Shown: one piece after another, positions 56,106-64,000 of the stretch
Layout of the letters: each line of letters starts with the position of its first letter
How positions within the stretch are numbered: position 1 is the stretch's first letter
NCBI GenBank assembly: GCA_014799565.1
Contig: JAAVHT010000021.1
Location: 88,861-152,860, forward strand
Length of the DNA: 64,000 nucleotides
Direction: 5' to 3'
Origin: Clostridiales bacterium
GTDB lineage: Bacteria; Bacillota; Clostridia; Oscillospirales; Oscillospiraceae
Program-made: the position numbers and the translations under genes
The notes under the pieces: model-generated
The model's input: the letters and a program-made list of their open reading frames with translations, nothing else
What the model was told of the DNA's origin: nothing
Database searches by the model: none

Positions 56106-56218
56106 ACCGCCGCCGCCTTTCGTCGTTTGATATCCTTATTGTACCGAAAGGCCGGGGAGAAAAAAGCGGGATGGATTTTATAGCGGTGTCATTTTTTCTC
56201 AGAGGATACACAGCTCAA

Positions 56219-56262
56219 AAAACTCCCGCCTCAGACCTGCACGGGCTGAGGCGGGAGTTTGG
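56219..56262 (-). terminator. Terminator downstream of yesN-like gene
   Basis: CTCCCGCCTCAG-acctgcacgg-CTGAGGCGGGAG with TTTTTT tract on minus strand. Confidence 0.82.
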
Positions 56263-56340
56263 ATCGGCGGCGATAACATCCAGGCGTACCGGGGATAGGC
56301 AAGGAAGCGCGGCCTAGGTGACAAAAAATTTACGGCAGCT

Positions 56341-57786
56341 CTATGTTTCGTCTTTCGGAGCGTTTTGCTGGAGCAGCAGGGCGGATTTGCGGTACTCCGT
56401 GGGGGACAGACCCACCGTGCTTTTGAACACCTTGAGGAAGTGCTTTTCATCGGAAAAGCCCACATTGCGGCCGATTTCGTTCACCCGCCAGTCTGTGGTC
56501 TCCAGCAGGCGCTTGGCCTCGTCGATGCGCAGCTTTTGGAGGTAGCTGACAAAGTTTCCGCCGGTGTACTGCTTGAACAGCAGGCTGAACAGGGAGTAAT
56601 TCATGGACACATGGTTGCTCACCACCGCCATATTCAGCGGTTCCCGGAAGTGCTGCTGGATATACTGTACGCCCTGCCGGATCTTCTGCTTGTTTTCGTA
56701 ATCGGAGAATTCCTCGGCGGCTTTGCCGCAAAAGGCGTCCATCCACTGCTCCAGCTCCTCCAGATAACTCTGGCAGCTGGGAAAATCCCACAGCCTGGCA
56801 AAGCGCTCCGGATCGCCCGCAAGCTCGACCAAGTTCTGGTAGGAGGCGCTGAGCTGCCGGATCAGATCGGCGCACAGCCGGGCGAAGGCATCGGGAGATT
56901 TCTCTCCCTGGGCCACGCCATGGGCCTCCCCGCGCAGCAGGCGGATTGCCTCCTGTCCCCGGGCCAGCCCCACCAGGCCCGCCAGCTGCCGGGCACTGGG
57001 GTCGATGGGCTGCTGGGGCGGCTCCTCCGGGGCCTCGCATAGCGTTCCGCTGAAAAAGGAACGCTGCCAGGCGGCATAGGCGCGCTGGTAGCACAGGTGG
57101 AGCTGTTCCAGCCCCTGGCACACCCCGCCGCGTCCCGCCGGAAGGGGGAGCACGGCGGCAAGCTGCTCCGCTTCCTCCGCAGGGACGGCACAAAACAGTT
57201 CCCTGCCCGTGCCCCGCAGGCACAGCGCCCCCGACCGCAGGGTCTCTGTGCACTCTCCCGCGCAAAAGCCCACGTAAGGGCCGGGGAAAAATCTGCCGGC
57301 ACACTGCGCCGCCAGCTTTTCCCACTCCGGGCCGCCATGGGCCGGCTCCAGCATCAGCTGGCGCAGGACCCGCCGCGTCTGCTGGCCGCGCTCCTCATCC
57401 GCCGCCTGCCGCCGCAGGAACTGTTCCTCCAGCTTCTCCAGCGCCTCATACAGGCGCTCACGCTCCACCGGCTTGAGCAGATAGTCCGACGCGCCGCTGC
57501 GCAGCATCTCCACCGCATAGGAAAAATCATCGTAGCCGCTAACGACCATTACCATTGGCCTGTGGCCAATGGTATTCAGCTGGCCCACCAGCTGGATACC
57601 ATCCATTTTGGGCATCCGGATGTCGGTAATCAGCAGATCCACCTGACGCTCCCGCAGTATGCCCAGCGCCTCCTCCCCGTCCCGGGCCTCCAGGATCTCG
57701 CCCACCGGGACTGAGGAGCGCTGGACCATGGTTTTCAGGCCCATTCGGATGAATTTCTCATCCTCCGCGATCAGGATCGTATTCAT
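56341..57786 (-). CDS. YesN/AraC-type response regulator
   Basis: TILIAEDEKFIRMGLKTMVQ receiver; AraC C-terminus NYSLFSLLFKQYTGGNFVSYLQKLRIDEAKRLLETTDWRVNEIGRNVGFSDEKHFLKVFKSTVGLSPTEYRK. Confidence 0.95.
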   Translation of the reverse strand: MNTILIAEDEKFIRMGLKTMVQRSSVPVGEILEARDGEEALGILRERQVDLLITDIRMPKMDGIQLVGQLNTIGHRPMVMVVSGYDDFSYAVEMLRSGASDYLLKPVERERLYEALEKLEEQFLRRQAADEERGQQTRRVLRQLMLEPAHGGPEWEKLAAQCAGRFFPGPYVGFCAGECTETLRSGALCLRGTGRELFCAVPAEEAEQLAAVLPLPAGRGGVCQGLEQLHLCYQRAYAAWQRSFFSGTLCEAPEEPPQQPIDPSARQLAGLVGLARGQEAIRLLRGEAHGVAQGEKSPDAFARLCADLIRQLSASYQNLVELAGDPERFARLWDFPSCQSYLEELEQWMDAFCGKAAEEFSDYENKQKIRQGVQYIQQHFREPLNMAVVSNHVSMNYSLFSLLFKQYTGGNFVSYLQKLRIDEAKRLLETTDWRVNEIGRNVGFSDEKHFLKVFKSTVGLSPTEYRKSALLLQQNAPKDET

Positions 57787-59561
57787 GCCGTTCCCTCCGT
57801 TTTCTCCATATAGGGAAGAGTCACGCTCACCGTGGTGCCCCGCCCGGGCTCGGAGTCCACCTGAAGCCCATACTCCTCCCCAAACGCCATGCGGATGCGG
57901 GCCTGCACGTTGCCCAGGCCGATGCCGTTGCCCGAGGTGGAAGCGGCGGGGGCGGGCTCCTCCCCGGCGATCTGGCGGCGCAGCCGGGCCAGGCCGGCCT
58001 CGTCCATCCCGCAGCCCTCGTCGATGATCTGGATGGAAAAGCGTCCCCGCTCAGCGTCCAGCGTCCCCCGCACGGTGATGGTGGTATCTGCCGCTAACGC
58101 GGCGGCCCCGTGGACCACCGCGTTCTCCACGATGGGCTGGAGGCTTATTTTGGGCACCTTCTGGCCCAGCAGCTCCGGGGGCATATCCACACACAGGCTG
58201 ATGACGTAGTCGAAGCGCAGATCCATCAGGGTGATATAGTTCTGGATGTAATCCAGCTCCCGCTCCAGCATGACCCCGCCGCTCTCCAGCTTCATGCTGT
58301 AGCGCAGCAGCTTGGCCAGCGCGGTCACCGCATCGGCGATCTCGTACTCCTCGTCGATCTCCGCCATCATCTTGATGGCCTCCAGGACGTTGTAGATGAA
58401 GTGGGCGTTGATCTGGTTTTGCAACGCCCGGGTCTCGGCGCGCTGGATCTGGGCCTCCCGCTGGATGTTGTCCCGCATGAGCTGGCGCAGCTGATCCAGC
58501 AGCCCACCGGCTTCCCGGGCGAACGCGGCCACTTCCCCCTCGCCGGTGACCTCCACCATCGCGTCCGTGTCCCCGTCGGCGAAGGCGCGGATGCCGTCAA
58601 AGGCCCTGTAGAAGCCCCGGAGCATCCGCCGGGTCAGCTGGGAGACGGCGTACAGCATCACCGCCGCCGCGGCCAGCAGAATGACAAGCAGGAATACCCC
58701 CTGCTGAAGCCCCGTGCGGTAGATGTCGGTCAAACTGGTGACCTGCAAGTAGGTACAGCCGAAATCCTTGAGCCTGGTCTGGGTGACCAGCACCGGTTTT
58801 CCCTCCAGCGTGCTCCGCGCCGTCCCCTCCTGGAAGGAGATGGATGCCAGTTCCTCCGGGCTCACGGCGGCCTGGCCCGCCGCCACGCCGCCATCCCCAT
58901 CCAGCAGCACAGACCAGCTCCCCTGGGACGGTTCAAACAGGTCGGGCAGCACCTCGTCCATCCGCACAGCCACCTCCAGCACCCCCACCTGTTTCTGGGC
59001 GGAGGTGGTGATGACGGTGACCAGGCTCATGATGTGGGGGGTCACGGGGTAGTCGGCAAAGAGCTGGTCGTCAAAGTCCAGATACCAGGAGCCGGATACC
59101 AGCGTTCCCTGGGCCCAGGGCATCCGATCCATCCGTCGGGCACTGTACAGGATGGGCATCATCTCGGTGATGTCGTCCGCGTTGGAGTAGACCCGTGTCT
59201 GGTAGAGGTACGGATTGCTGAGGGTGATCTTCTCCAGGCTGGACACGTGCTGGCGGTAGAACTCCAGCAGATCCGACGCCCCCAGCGGTATGTCCACCGT
59301 GAGCATATTCAGATGCTCCACCAGGGCGGGGGTGTTCAAAAACACCTGGCTGGACATATTGCACAGCTCCGCCGCCCGCTCCGCCTGGGTCACCATCTGT
59401 ATGCACCGACTCTGGGCCTCCCTTGCCCTGGTCTGGATGGCGGAATCCTGCTGGCTGCGAAGGATAGTGTACCACAGCAGAAGCATGGGCACCAGGAGGA
59501 TCAGGCAGCTCACCACGGCAAGCTGCCGGCTGAGGGTTGCCCTGCGAAAGCGTTTCATCAT
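57783..59561 (-). CDS. YesM-type sensor histidine kinase
   Basis: RAETRALQNQINAHFIYNVLEAIKMMAEI H-box; PKISLQPIVENAVVHGA; ATG/TGA overlap with yesN-like gene. Confidence 0.94.
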   Translation of the reverse strand: MMKRFRRATLSRQLAVVSCLILLVPMLLLWYTILRSQQDSAIQTRAREAQSRCIQMVTQAERAAELCNMSSQVFLNTPALVEHLNMLTVDIPLGASDLLEFYRQHVSSLEKITLSNPYLYQTRVYSNADDITEMMPILYSARRMDRMPWAQGTLVSGSWYLDFDDQLFADYPVTPHIMSLVTVITTSAQKQVGVLEVAVRMDEVLPDLFEPSQGSWSVLLDGDGGVAAGQAAVSPEELASISFQEGTARSTLEGKPVLVTQTRLKDFGCTYLQVTSLTDIYRTGLQQGVFLLVILLAAAAVMLYAVSQLTRRMLRGFYRAFDGIRAFADGDTDAMVEVTGEGEVAAFAREAGGLLDQLRQLMRDNIQREAQIQRAETRALQNQINAHFIYNVLEAIKMMAEIDEEYEIADAVTALAKLLRYSMKLESGGVMLERELDYIQNYITLMDLRFDYVISLCVDMPPELLGQKVPKISLQPIVENAVVHGAAALAADTTITVRGTLDAERGRFSIQIIDEGCGMDEAGLARLRRQIAGEEPAPAASTSGNGIGLGNVQARIRMAFGEEYGLQVDSEPGRGTTVSVTLPYMEKTEGTA

Positions 59562-59573
59562 GGCGGGCCCTCC

Positions 59574-61157
59574 CTACGACAGGCCCAGCCGGGCCTTGGC
59601 GCTCTCCATCTGCCGGGTGCTCTCGTCCAGCACCAGCTCCAGGCCGTTGGTCTCCCGCAGATAGACATACAGATCCCAAAGGAATTCAAACTGCTCCTCG
59701 TTTTCCGCCAGCAGCAGCCGGGGCAGCATCTCTCCGTGGATGGCGGTGATGCGCTCATACGCAGCGGCGGCCTCGCTGCCGGGGGTGAAATTCGTGTCGT
59801 ACTGGCCGGTGTAGACGGTATAGGGGAAGGTCCACTCCTCCATCTGCCGGATGACCGGCTCATCCAGGGGCTTCCATCTGGACTGCACCAGGTTGTCTTG
59901 GAGCATCCAGTAAGAATCGTTGGCCCCCACTTGCGCGATATAGGCGGCGTTATCCTCATTGAGCAGGCGGGCGGTCTCCTCGGTGAGCACCGCCCGGCCG
60001 TCCACCATGGTATAGTGCTCCCCCTCCACGCCCAGGGCGATGAGCTTTTGGCCCTCCTCGCTCATCATGAAGGACATGAGCCGGATAGCCAGGTCAGGGC
60101 GCTGGCAGTTCTTGGAGATCAAGGTCACCGTCCATCCATTCAGGCCGGTGCCGGGGAGGGTGTAGGGGTCGCCAGTAGAGTTGCGGGGGCCGTCCACGGC
60201 GATGTAGACGCTGTTTGGATCCTGGCTATAGCGCAGACGCTGGATATCTGCGATGTCGGTGCGCTGGTAGAGCATACAGAAGTACTGGCCTCGGGCGGCC
60301 TTCTCCTCCATCTGCACCCGCTTGTCGATGAAGATGTCAGTAGCCAGCAGCCCCTCCTCCCCCAGCTGTCGGAACATGGAAAGCCAGCGCTTATACTCCG
60401 GGTCGGTGTAGCGGTCATAGGCCCGCCCGTCCTTCTCATAGGGGATGGCCAGGAAATTCATCAGGAAGAGGTCAAAGGAGTCGCAGCCCCGCTCGGTAAA
60501 CTCGTGGGCCCCGATGGGGATCAGGGGCAGGCCGTCCACCGTGGGGAATGCCTCCGCCGCGGCCCGTACCGCGTCGGCGAAGCCCTCCGGGGTGGTCATG
60601 TCCGGCGAGCCGATGGCCTCATAGATATCCTTACGCACCAGGAAGGTCTGGTTGGAGCCGATGCGCGCTCCCTCCCCATAGTCCCGGGGCGCGTAGGACG
60701 AGTTGGGGTAGCAGTATACATTTCCGTCCTCCTGGGTATACCAGTTGAGCCGCTCCTCGTCCGCCACCGTCCAGAAATAGGCATCGTACTCGTCCGCCAG
60801 CTCATTGAGGGCGTACACCATGTCCCGTTCGATGATGGTACTCAGCTGGCTCTCCCACCAGCCCAGGGTCACCAAGTCGGGCAGATTGTTCCCGGCGATC
60901 AGCGCGTCCAGCGTCTCCGTCTCGCTGCCCGCCGGGGAGACAAAGGTGATGTCCACCCCTGTCTTTTCCGAAATGGCCTCGCTGACGGCATTGCCGCCCC
61001 AAGGGGTGTTGTACCAGCTGAAATTGATGTACCACTTCAGATCCACCCGCTCCGCTTCCCCGGCAGGCTGGGAGGGATCCGGGGTCGTCTCAGCGACGCA
61101 CCCAAAAGCGCCCAAAAGCAGCGCTGAGCACAGCAGCATGGCAAAAAGACGTTTCAT
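59574..61157 (-). CDS. Extracellular solute-binding lipoprotein with no permease genes of its own alongside
   Basis: lipobox LLLGAFGC; VTLGWWESQLSTIIERDMVYALNELADEYDAYFW; start trimmed to ATG 61157. Confidence 0.88.
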   Translation of the reverse strand: MKRLFAMLLCSALLLGAFGCVAETTPDPSQPAGEAERVDLKWYINFSWYNTPWGGNAVSEAISEKTGVDITFVSPAGSETETLDALIAGNNLPDLVTLGWWESQLSTIIERDMVYALNELADEYDAYFWTVADEERLNWYTQEDGNVYCYPNSSYAPRDYGEGARIGSNQTFLVRKDIYEAIGSPDMTTPEGFADAVRAAAEAFPTVDGLPLIPIGAHEFTERGCDSFDLFLMNFLAIPYEKDGRAYDRYTDPEYKRWLSMFRQLGEEGLLATDIFIDKRVQMEEKAARGQYFCMLYQRTDIADIQRLRYSQDPNSVYIAVDGPRNSTGDPYTLPGTGLNGWTVTLISKNCQRPDLAIRLMSFMMSEEGQKLIALGVEGEHYTMVDGRAVLTEETARLLNEDNAAYIAQVGANDSYWMLQDNLVQSRWKPLDEPVIRQMEEWTFPYTVYTGQYDTNFTPGSEAAAAYERITAIHGEMLPRLLLAENEEQFEFLWDLYVYLRETNGLELVLDESTRQMESAKARLGLS

Positions 61158-61264
61158 AAGAAAAGCCTCCTTCCGTGTTCCTGTGCTCAGCATATCATAT
61201 TACGGGAGAAAATGCACCCTTTTTTTATTTTTCCCTTCCGCCAAAAACGCTTATTTGCTCAAAT

Positions 61265-61292
61265 GGCTCCGCCCCCAAAAGGGGGCGGAGCC
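61265..61292. repeat. Perfect 12-bp-arm hairpin between permease and solute-binding lipoprotein genes
   Basis: GGCTCCGCCCCC-AAAA-GGGGGCGGAGCC. Confidence 0.85.
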
Positions 61293-61317
61293 ATAATCAG
61301 CAGAACCGGAATCTTCT

Positions 61318-62157
61318 TTATTCTTTCACGCTGCCGGCGGAAATGCCGCTGATGATGTACTTGGAGAAGAAGCAGAACGCGATCATGATGGGCACCGCCG
61401 AGACGGCCACCACCAGGTAGGTGGCGCCCAGGTTGGTGGTGATGTCCCGCACGGCGGACAGCTCCGCCACCATCACGGGCAGGGGCCGCTTGGACGGCGT
61501 ATTGATGAGCAGCATGGGGATCAGGTAGCTGTTCCAGCTGCCGATGAACGCGCCGATGGCCATGGTGGCGATGCCAGGAGCCATGATGGGCAGAACGATG
61601 CGGTGGAAGATGGCCAGCTCGCTGGCCCCGTCGATGCGGGGGGCCTCCAGAATGGCCCTGGGCATGACGGACAGGATGTACTGCCGCAGGAAGAACACCG
61701 TGGCGGGGCTGGCGATGGAGGGCAGGATCAGCGGCCAGTAGGTGTCGATCAGGCCCATCTTGTTCACCAGATCGTAGAAGCCCAGCATACTCAGCTGGGA
61801 GGGCACCATCATGAACACCAGCAGAGCGGTGAAGATGACCTTGGCGCCTTTGAACTTATAGTAGGCCAGGCCGTAGGCGGTGAGGGCGGAGAAGTAGGAC
61901 ACCAGCGCCGTGTTGCACAGGGCCAGGAAGAGGCTGTTCAGGAAGCCCCGGCCCAGGTCCATGTTTTCGCTGACAATGGACCAGTTCTTTGCCAGGCTGT
62001 CTCCGGGCAGCAGGGAGAAGCTGGTCATGATTGCGTTGCCGGAACGGGTGGCGTTGACGATCATCAGCCAGAAGGGGGTAAAGCACAGTACGCTCAGCAA
62101 AATGAGAAACAGATACAAGAGGCTCTTGACGCTCTTGGTTTTCACTTTTTCAGCCAT
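61318..62157 (-). CDS. Carbohydrate ABC transporter permease (MalG-type)
   Basis: PRIDGASELAIFHRIVLPIMAPGIATMAIGAFIGSWNSYLIPMLLI EAA-loop. Confidence 0.94.
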   Translation of the reverse strand: MAEKVKTKSVKSLLYLFLILLSVLCFTPFWLMIVNATRSGNAIMTSFSLLPGDSLAKNWSIVSENMDLGRGFLNSLFLALCNTALVSYFSALTAYGLAYYKFKGAKVIFTALLVFMMVPSQLSMLGFYDLVNKMGLIDTYWPLILPSIASPATVFFLRQYILSVMPRAILEAPRIDGASELAIFHRIVLPIMAPGIATMAIGAFIGSWNSYLIPMLLINTPSKRPLPVMVAELSAVRDITTNLGATYLVVAVSAVPIMIAFCFFSKYIISGISAGSVKE

Positions 62158-62160
62158 GGC

Positions 62161-63111
62161 TTAATCCTCCTCCTTCTTATTCATCAGCGCAAAGGCAATG
62201 CCGCAGAACACCGCGATGATTACGAACAGCACGAAGGCCAGGGCGGCGGCATAACCCATCTGCGGGGTGGACGTGCCGAAGGCCATGCTATAGATGTAGA
62301 ACACCGCCGTGTACAGCGAGCGTCCCGGCTGGCCCTTGGTGCCGGACATCAGGTAGGGCAGATCGAACAGCTGCAGGCCGCCGATCAGGCTGGTGACGGC
62401 CACATACAGCATGATGGGCCGCAGCAGAGGCATCGTGATCTTGGTGAAGGTCTGCCAGCGGCCCGCGCCGTCCAGGGTGGCGGCCTCAAAATAGGCGCGG
62501 TCAATGCCCTGGACGCCGGCCATCAGCATGATGAAGCTGTTGCCGAACCACATCCAGGCGCCCACCACGCCCACCACCATCTGGGCAGTGAGGCCCTCGC
62601 CGGTGAGCCAGTTGATGGGGGAGGAGATCACACCCGCCGTCATCAAAATCTGGTTGATGGAGCCATACTGCCAGTCCAGCAGGGTCTTGAACAGGAAGGC
62701 CACCGAGGTGCAGGCGATCAGGTTAGGCAGATAGAACAGCGCACGGAAAATGCCCAGCCCCTTCATGCGGTACTTCATGTCATTGAAGATAATGGTGAGC
62801 AGCAGGGCCAGGCCCAGCTGGAGAACGATGTTCACGCCCCAAATCTTCAGGGTGTTGACAAAGGCATCTCTGAACAGGGGATCCTTGAGCGCCCGGGTGT
62901 AGTTGCCCAGACCCGCAAAGGTTTCCTTACCGAAGCCCTTGTAGTTCAGGAAGCTCATCTGGAAGGTGCGGAACACGGGATAGATGTTGAATACCAAAAA
63001 CGCGATGACGAAGGGCAGGCAGAACAGCGCGCCGTAGCGGTTGCGCTTTTCCAGTGCGTTCTTGGGCTTCTTTGCGGCTTTTTGTACTGCGGTGTTTTCT
63101 TTTACGGCCAA
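62161..63111 (-). CDS. Carbohydrate ABC transporter permease (MalF-type)
   Basis: YFEAATLDGAGRWQTFTKITMPLLRPIMLY EAA-loop; six TM. Confidence 0.94.
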   Translation of the reverse strand: MAVKENTAVQKAAKKPKNALEKRNRYGALFCLPFVIAFLVFNIYPVFRTFQMSFLNYKGFGKETFAGLGNYTRALKDPLFRDAFVNTLKIWGVNIVLQLGLALLLTIIFNDMKYRMKGLGIFRALFYLPNLIACTSVAFLFKTLLDWQYGSINQILMTAGVISSPINWLTGEGLTAQMVVGVVGAWMWFGNSFIMLMAGVQGIDRAYFEAATLDGAGRWQTFTKITMPLLRPIMLYVAVTSLIGGLQLFDLPYLMSGTKGQPGRSLYTAVFYIYSMAFGTSTPQMGYAAALAFVLFVIIAVFCGIAFALMNKKEED

Positions 63112-63148
63112 TGTAATCGCCCCGCCTTTCTTTTCCGAATTTTAAACG

Positions 63149-63183
63149 CGCCCGGGGCGGAGCGATCCGCTCCGCCCCGGGCG
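63149..63183. repeat. Perfect 16-bp-stem hairpin between solute-binding protein and permease genes
   Basis: CGCCCGGGGCGGAGCG-ATC-CGCTCCGCCCCGGGCG. Confidence 0.88.
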
Positions 63184-63209
63184 GCTGAGAATACTCGATT
63201 CAGGTCGAT

Positions 63210-64000
63210 TTAGTCAGCGTAATAGGGAGCATCCTCGGGGATGGTCAGCTCGGGGAGCAGGGTGATGACGGTGGTGTAGAACTCCTTCATGGCCGCTTCC
63301 TTGGTCTGCTGGCCCTTCTGGACGGAGATGATGGCATTGCCGAAGGCATCCTTGATGGTGTCGTCATAGCCGGTGATCAGGCTGTAGTCGATCTTCTCCA
63401 TCTCCTTCAGGTAGAAGGCGTAGGTGTTCTGGTTGCCGAAGGCGGGGTTCTGGTAGTCGCTATTGGCTTCCAGGACGGCCTTGCTGCTCACCACGTCGCC
63501 GTTGGAGGCCCCCAGCCACCACTGGGCGGTGTCGTCGTTCAGAGTGCAGAACTCGATGAACGCCTTGGCAGCTTCCTTGTGCTCGCTGTACTCGTTGACG
63601 GTCAGGAAGGTGCCGCCGCCGAAGAAGGAGCACACGCCGGAGCAGATGCCGAAGTTGCCCATGTTGTCCTCAGCGTTGTCGCGGACGATCAGGGCGCCCC
63701 AAGAGGGCATGACGTAGGAGAACACCTGGGTGATGCCCTCGCCGCCAGCCTGGCCCTGCTGCATCAGCTCGTCCTTGTCCATGCCCCACACGGTGCCCTC
63801 GTCGGCATCGGCGGCAGTCAGCTGGGGCAGGGGGCCGGCCATGGAGGCGTACCAGGGAGCGGACCACTCGGTGGCGAAGGCCACCTGGTTCTTCTGGTAG
63901 AGGTCAACAGCGCAGTCGAAGTAGTCCAGACGATCCTGATCAATAATCAGCTGGCCGTCCTTGACCCAGGGGTTGGAGCTGGTGGAGAACCAGCGCAGGG
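63210..64000 (-). CDS. ABC transporter extracellular solute-binding protein, N-terminus beyond window
   Basis: frame stays open to base 64000 (…WVKDGQLIIDQDRLDYFDCAVDLYQKNQVAFATEWSAPWYASMAGPLPQ…); FIEFCTLNDDTAQWWLGASNGDVVSSKAVLE. Confidence 0.88.
   Translation of the reverse strand, partial: LRWFSTSSNPWVKDGQLIIDQDRLDYFDCAVDLYQKNQVAFATEWSAPWYASMAGPLPQLTAADADEGTVWGMDKDELMQQGQAGGEGITQVFSYVMPSWGALIVRDNAEDNMGNFGICSGVCSFFGGGTFLTVNEYSEHKEAAKAFIEFCTLNDDTAQWWLGASNGDVVSSKAVLEANSDYQNPAFGNQNTYAFYLKEMEKIDYSLITGYDDTIKDAFGNAIISVQKGQQTKEAAMKEFYTTVITLLPELTIPEDAPYYAD

Noticed and set aside
58110-61127. 1005-aa plus-strand ORF
   Set aside because: Antisense to YesM and the solute-binding protein, both with clear domains; His/Gln/Gly-rich composition typical of the complement of GC-rich genes.
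61603-63213. 536-aa plus-strand ORF
   Set aside because: Antisense to both MalFG-type permeases; shadow ORF.

Overview
This window is a GC-rich chromosomal segment that looks like a spore-forming Clostridia, probably Oscillospiraceae-like; that lineage is inferred from gene content and codon style, not from any search. I find about 50 protein-coding genes and no rRNA, tRNA, CRISPR array, prophage or intact IS element. Most of the left and centre is housekeeping: SpoVB-like flippase, MazG, HU, RqcP-like S4 protein, a split MetH module, BioY, RpiB, RNase M5, HolA, ComEC, PcrA, NadE, LepA, Pta, arginase, S20, GPR protease and DegV. The right end (about 49-64 kb) is a co-oriented carbohydrate-utilisation locus on the minus strand: GH30, two different GH94-like phosphorylases, YesN/YesM, a solute-binding lipoprotein without adjacent permeases of its own, and a MalFG-type ABC transporter with a second binding protein that runs off the window. 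The most notable non-coding or unusual signals are: (1) a 137-bp repeat present in two full copies and one internally deleted copy between an XRE regulator and an MBOAT/SGNH-type pair; (2) a 123-bp imperfect palindrome starting at the stop codon of a PMT-family gene; (3) an AT-rich P-loop kinase gene interrupted by a 1-nt frame change at A_AAA_AAT; (4) a BirA-type operator overlapping the bioY promoter; (5) a possible three-component sensor (SBP-YesM-YesN); and (6) short palindromic/repeat sequence sitting in-frame in linkers of two housekeeping proteins. All calls come from reading the sequence and supplied ORFs; no database search was run.
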